A DNA stretch of 7,466 nt from NCBI GenBank assembly GCA_965602635.1, contig CBFCZU010000209.1, positions 1 to 7,466 on the forward strand. The letters are read 5' to 3'. A model generated the notes under the pieces. The model saw only the letters and a program-made list of their open reading frames with translations. It had not been told where the DNA came from and did not search any database. Position numbers and translations under genes: made by a program. The stretch is from CBFCZU01 sp965602635 (GTDB taxonomy: Bacteria; Planctomycetota; Phycisphaerae; SM23-33). Shown in pieces: positions 4,574 to 7,466 of this stretch (position 1 is its first letter; each line of letters starts with the position of its first letter).

Positions 4574-6094
4574 TCAAGCCCCGGCCACGCGCGGCATGCG
4601 CACCGGCTCGGTGGCTATGGTCGCCTGCATGAACCGCTCCAGCAGCTTTGACTTCACCTCGGCGGCGCCCGGCTCGGCCCAGAGGTTGTTCACCTCACCG
4701 GGGTCGTTGTCGAGGTCGAAAAGCTCTCCCTCGTCGCCGCTGCGGTACACGGTGATCTTGTAGCGCTGCTCGACGTACGTCCGCAGGTGGACGGTGGTGA
4801 GCGTGTGGTGGTTCTCGACGATGGCGTGATCGCGGACCGCCCGCCCCCCGCACCAGTTGGAGAGCTGGTCGAGCCCGGTCATCACGCCCGGGACCTCCAT
4901 CCCCGCCGCGGCAAGGAACGTGGGGGCCAGGTCCACCAGCGACTGAATGGCCTGGCTGACGCCGCCGGCCTCCGCCCGCCCGGGCCAGCGCAGCAGCATC
5001 GGCAGGCGGATCATGTCCTCGTAGTGGAACGCGCCCTTGGCGACGAGCCCGTGCTGGCCGAGGAAATGACCGTGATCGGTCGTGAAGACCACCAGCGTGT
5101 TCTCCGCCGCCCCGAGCCGGTCGAGGGCGTCCAGGATCCGCCCGATCTGCTGGTCCATCAGCGAGATCATGCCGTAGTAGGTGGCCATGTCCTCGCGCAG
5201 CCGCTGCTCGTCGCGCAGGTGCGAGTGGAACCCGTGGATTCCCTTGTCCTCCTGATAGGCCGAGAAGTCCGGCTGCTTCTGCTGCGTCAGGCGGAAGTGG
5301 CGCGGGTTTCTGGCGTGCTCGTCGCCGCAGACTTTCCCGGGGACCATATCGGCCGGGTCGTACATGCTCGCCCACGGCTCGGAGACCACGTACGGCGGGT
5401 GCGGGTCGAGGAAGCTTGCCCAGGTGAAGAACGGCCTGCCCTCTGCCAGCGACCGCTCGACATGCGCGATGGTCCTCTCGGCCGTCCACCGGCTGTAGTG
5501 GAACTCCTCGGGCAGGTTCCAGTGCCTCTGGGCATGGCGGCGGCGGAGCTTCTCCGGCTCGGGGGGCCACTCGTCGAAGTAGTCGAGCCAGTTGGCCAGG
5601 CCGTTGTCTTCCATCCAGATGGCGTAGTGCTGGCCTGCGTGTGACTCGCAGGTGTGGTTGCGCGCCACCTCCACGTGCTCGAAGCCGTACCACGGGCCGT
5701 GGAAGCCGCGCCAGAAGTCCAGCTCGCGCATGAGGGGCTGGCACTCGAGCGATTTCATTCCCGCCCCGCTGGCCAGAGGCTGGAAGTGGGCCTTTCCGAT
5801 CAGCGCCGTGGCGTAGCCGGCCGACTGGAACAGGTCGCCCACGACGGGCACGTCCTCGAATAGCCCGGTCCCCAGCGACCACGCCCCGTGCTGCGAGGGG
5901 TACATGCCGGTGATGATGCTGGCTCGCGTGGGCGTGCAGGTGGGGTTGGGGCAGTAGGCGCGGTCGAAGCGCGTCCCTTCGCCCGCCAGGCGGTCCAGGG
6001 CGGGCGTGCGGATCTGCGGGTTGGTCACCCCCAGCGTGTCGTAGTGCTGCTGGTCGGAGGTGATCAGGAGTATGTTGGGTCTGTCATCGTGCAT
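4574..6094 (-). CDS. Type I (formylglycine) sulfatase without signal peptide
   Basis: This 506-residue protein is an alkaline-phosphatase-fold sulfatase, which hydrolyses sulfate esters. The maturation motif CTPTRASIITG starts at Cys53, the residue converted to formylglycine by FGE or anSME. Other active-site elements are Asp14-Gln15 (metal) in LLITSDQQ, Arg57, Lys101-x-His103 in GYATALIGKAHF, His233 in DPHPPY, Asp340-His341 in TTDHGHFLGQHG and Lys353 in AKGAFHYED. The C-terminal subdomain has the usual ELFDLDNDPGEVNNL (457-471). The N-terminus reaches the catalytic domain after only six residues and has no signal peptide, so the enzyme should be cytoplasmic and act on small imported sulfated molecules. 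GGGAG stands 9 nt before the ATG. It follows the isomerase gene after 78 nt. The exact substrate cannot be read from the sequence; sulfated sugars, choline sulfate-like or other small esters are all possible. Confidence 0.94.
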   Translation of the reverse strand: MHDDRPNILLITSDQQHYDTLGVTNPQIRTPALDRLAGEGTRFDRAYCPNPTCTPTRASIITGMYPSQHGAWSLGTGLFEDVPVVGDLFQSAGYATALIGKAHFQPLASGAGMKSLECQPLMRELDFWRGFHGPWYGFEHVEVARNHTCESHAGQHYAIWMEDNGLANWLDYFDEWPPEPEKLRRRHAQRHWNLPEEFHYSRWTAERTIAHVERSLAEGRPFFTWASFLDPHPPYVVSEPWASMYDPADMVPGKVCGDEHARNPRHFRLTQQKQPDFSAYQEDKGIHGFHSHLRDEQRLREDMATYYGMISLMDQQIGRILDALDRLGAAENTLVVFTTDHGHFLGQHGLVAKGAFHYEDMIRLPMLLRWPGRAEAGGVSQAIQSLVDLAPTFLAAAGMEVPGVMTGLDQLSNWCGGRAVRDHAIVENHHTLTTVHLRTYVEQRYKITVYRSGDEGELFDLDNDPGEVNNLWAEPGAAEVKSKLLERFMQATIATEPVRMPRVAGA

Positions 6095-6172
6095 TCGGTG
6101 CGGCTCCCATTCGAGGGTGGCGCGGCGCGCAAACTAGCGGCGGGGCCCCGCGCCGACCCGAAGCCGGGCCTG

Positions 6173-6925
6173 CTACTTGCCTCGCGCGAGCCCCTCTCCG
6201 ACGAGGTACTTGCAGCTTTCGCGCACGGCCTGGGTCATGTCGGTGGCGCACTCGTCCAGCTCGACCACCAGCCATTCGAGCAGGTTCCCATCGGCGGCCT
6301 GGATGACGGCGGGGGTGTCCATCTTGCCTGCCCCAACGGCCGTGTGGGGCTCGCCGCGGACCAGCGGGCCGTCCTTGATGTGCAGCACGGGCACGCGGGC
6401 GGCGTGGCGGGCCAGAACCGCCGGCACGTCCACTGCACCGAAGTTCGCCGCCCAGTAAACGTCCAACTGACTGAACATGCCCGACACGGCCTGGAGCATC
6501 GCCTCATACGGCAGCACGCCGTCAACCTCGTCGAACTCCCACCAGTGGTTGTGGTAGCCGAACTTCACCCCCGCGTCGGCGCAGACCCCGGCCGCCTGGT
6601 TAAGGGCGTTGAAGGACTCCTTCTGCGCCTCGGCCGACTCGAACTGCTTGGGCCCCAGGCCGGAGATGAGCATGTCGGTGCCCAGGGCGCCCGCCTCGTC
6701 CACCCGCTGGCCGATCGTCTCCTTGGTGGGCAGGCCCCCGTGCGTGGAGCAGCAGACGAGCCCGAGGTCGTCGAGCACCTTCCGCACCTCGGCCGCGCTC
6801 ATGTCGTGCAGCCCGGCCGTCTCCACGCCGACGTAGCCGATGTCCGCCACCGTCTTGAGCACGCCGACGAAGTCGCTCTTGGCCTCCTCCCTGAGGGAGT
6901 ACAACTGAAGTGCCACCGGTTTCAT
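6173..6925 (-). CDS. Sugar phosphate isomerase/epimerase (xylose-isomerase-like TIM barrel)
   Basis: This 250-residue protein is a COG1082/AP_endonuc_2-type TIM barrel (PF01261), a fold used by sugar isomerases, epimerases and inositol-catabolism dehydratases. It opens with the typical VALQLYSLRE strand, and likely metal ligands or catalytic residues are His125-x-His127 and Glu130 in GYHNHWWEF, Asp155 in QLDVYW, His182-Ile-Lys-Asp185, and Glu222 in VVELDEC; VGAGKMD near 197-203 is also a family motif. No signal peptide is seen, so it is cytosolic. I take Met at 6925 as the start because AGGAG (6939-6935) lies 9 nt upstream of it; the in-frame ATG at 6934 directly abuts that AGGAG and would leave no spacing. 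The gene begins 15 nt after the kdsB stop. The substrate is unknown; proximity to a sulfatase gene hints at sugar catabolism. Confidence 0.88.
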   Translation of the reverse strand: MKPVALQLYSLREEAKSDFVGVLKTVADIGYVGVETAGLHDMSAAEVRKVLDDLGLVCCSTHGGLPTKETIGQRVDEAGALGTDMLISGLGPKQFESAEAQKESFNALNQAAGVCADAGVKFGYHNHWWEFDEVDGVLPYEAMLQAVSGMFSQLDVYWAANFGAVDVPAVLARHAARVPVLHIKDGPLVRGEPHTAVGAGKMDTPAVIQAADGNLLEWLVVELDECATDMTQAVRESCKYLVGEGLARGK

Positions 6926-6934
6926 GTGGTTCAT

Positions 6935-6939
6935 CTCCT
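6935..6939 (-). promoter_or_regulatory. Ribosome-binding site that fixes the isomerase start
   Basis: The minus strand reads AGGAG here. Spacing is zero to the ATG at 6934 and 9 nt to the in-frame ATG at 6925, so the second ATG is the likely start. The site lies between the kdsB stop (6943-6941) and the isomerase gene. Confidence 0.65.
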
Positions 6940-6940
6940 G

Positions 6941-7466
6941 TTACTGTCCTGGCTTGCCCTTGAGCCGCTCAACGAAAGCGGCGTAATCGTCACGCGTGTC
7001 GATTCCCGCCGGAGCGGCGTCCACGACCGCCACGGCTATGCGGTGTCCGTTCTCCAGCGCCCGCAACTGCTCCAGGCGCTCGATCCGCTCGTTCGGCGTC
7101 GGCGGCATGGCGGCGAACTCCACGAGGAACCGCTTGCGGTAGGCATAGATGCCCATGTGCAGCAGGTGTCGGGCGCCCTGCCCGTCGCGGTCGTGGGGGA
7201 TCTTCGCCCGGGAGAAGTACATGGCCGAGGCGTCGGCGGCGAGGACGACCTTGACGTTGTCGGGGTTCCCGGCCGCGGCTGCGTCCAGAGGCGCCGCCAG
7301 CGTCGCCATCGGCGCGGCGGACTCGATCAGCAGGTCCACCAGGCGGTCGATGTCATCGGCCTCCATTTCCGGCTCGTCGCCCTGGACGTTCACGACGATG
7401 TCGTCGTCGTCCAGCCCCAGCTTCTCGGCGGCCTCGGCCAGGCGGTCGGTGCCGCTGGCGTGGTCG
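6941..7466 (-). CDS. kdsB: CMP-KDO synthetase (3-deoxy-manno-octulosonate cytidylyltransferase), N-terminus beyond window
   Basis: The last 174 codons are present, of a protein normally near 245-255 residues; the first third lies to the right of the window. The enzyme activates KDO with CTP to CMP-KDO for lipopolysaccharide inner-core synthesis in the cytosol. The visible part starts in the signature DHASGTDRLAEAA, followed by VVNVQGDEPEM (nucleotide and Mg binding), then VKVVLAADASAMYFSRAKIPHDRD, HMGIYAYRKRFL, and the C-terminal IERLEQLRALENG and GIDTRDDYAAFVERL, all typical of KdsB. A GTG at 7393-7391 is an internal Val in the QGDEP motif and not the start. The stop TAA is 15 nt before the isomerase gene, so the two may be cotranscribed although their functions differ. 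It implies a Gram-negative type outer membrane. No defect is seen. Confidence 0.96.
   Translation of the reverse strand, partial: DHASGTDRLAEAAEKLGLDDDDIVVNVQGDEPEMEADDIDRLVDLLIESAAPMATLAAPLDAAAAGNPDNVKVVLAADASAMYFSRAKIPHDRDGQGARHLLHMGIYAYRKRFLVEFAAMPPTPNERIERLEQLRALENGHRIAVAVVDAAPAGIDTRDDYAAFVERLKGKPGQ

Noticed and set aside
6140..6170. Hairpin GGCCCG-GCTT-CGGGTC (6170-6155) plus 12-bp palindrome (6140-6151) after the isomerase stop, as a terminator
   Set aside because: No T-run follows on the minus strand, the palindrome has no loop, and such structures are expected by chance at this GC content. A role in mRNA 3' stability cannot be excluded.
1..7466. tRNA, rRNA, insertion sequence, transposase or attachment site
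   Set aside because: None was seen: no gene resembles a transposase or integrase, and the gaps between genes are all near 100 nt or less.

Overview
The window is about 7.5 kb of GC-rich bacterial DNA in which every supported gene lies on the minus strand, so transcription runs from high to low coordinates. The gene content suggests a member of the Planctomycetota or a close relative in the PVM group. Indicators are a bacterial microcompartment (BMC) operon core with PduL and acetate kinase, a DUF1844 protein, a formylglycine-type sulfatase, and a CMP-KDO synthetase implying a lipopolysaccharide-type outer membrane. This assignment is inference; there is no rRNA or other marker gene here.

Right part (7466 down to about 4574): the 3' two thirds of kdsB, then a xylose-isomerase-like sugar isomerase/epimerase, then a type I sulfatase without a signal peptide. 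Middle (4471 down to 3681): a DUF1844 protein followed almost without a gap by a small lipoprotein of unknown function. Next comes a short AT-rich regulatory island (about 3585-3675), with a good sigma70-type promoter, an A/T tract where an UP element would sit, and a cluster of GATAGAT half-sites overlapping the promoter.

Left part (3584 down to 1): the microcompartment operon. It starts with its probable own regulator (DeoR/GlpR family), whose stop codon overlaps the start of pduL (ATGA). After an 88-nt spacer containing a striking array of six 8-bp tandem repeats come two different BMC-H hexamer shell proteins, an acetate kinase with several altered active-site positions, and, one base after the kinase stop, an unrecognised small membrane protein cut by the window edge.

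Likely working model: a sugar-derived aldehyde is oxidised to an acyl-CoA inside a protein shell built from the BMC-H proteins. PduL, carrying an N-terminal helix that looks like an encapsulation peptide, converts acyl-CoA to acyl phosphate. The kinase, which lacks such a peptide, makes ATP from it in the cytosol. The DeoR-type protein would repress the operon until a phosphorylated sugar appears. In characterised planctomycete/verrucomicrobial loci this pathway handles fucose and rhamnose. The aldolase, aldehyde dehydrogenase and pentameric shell proteins expected for it are not in this window and would have to lie to its left or elsewhere.
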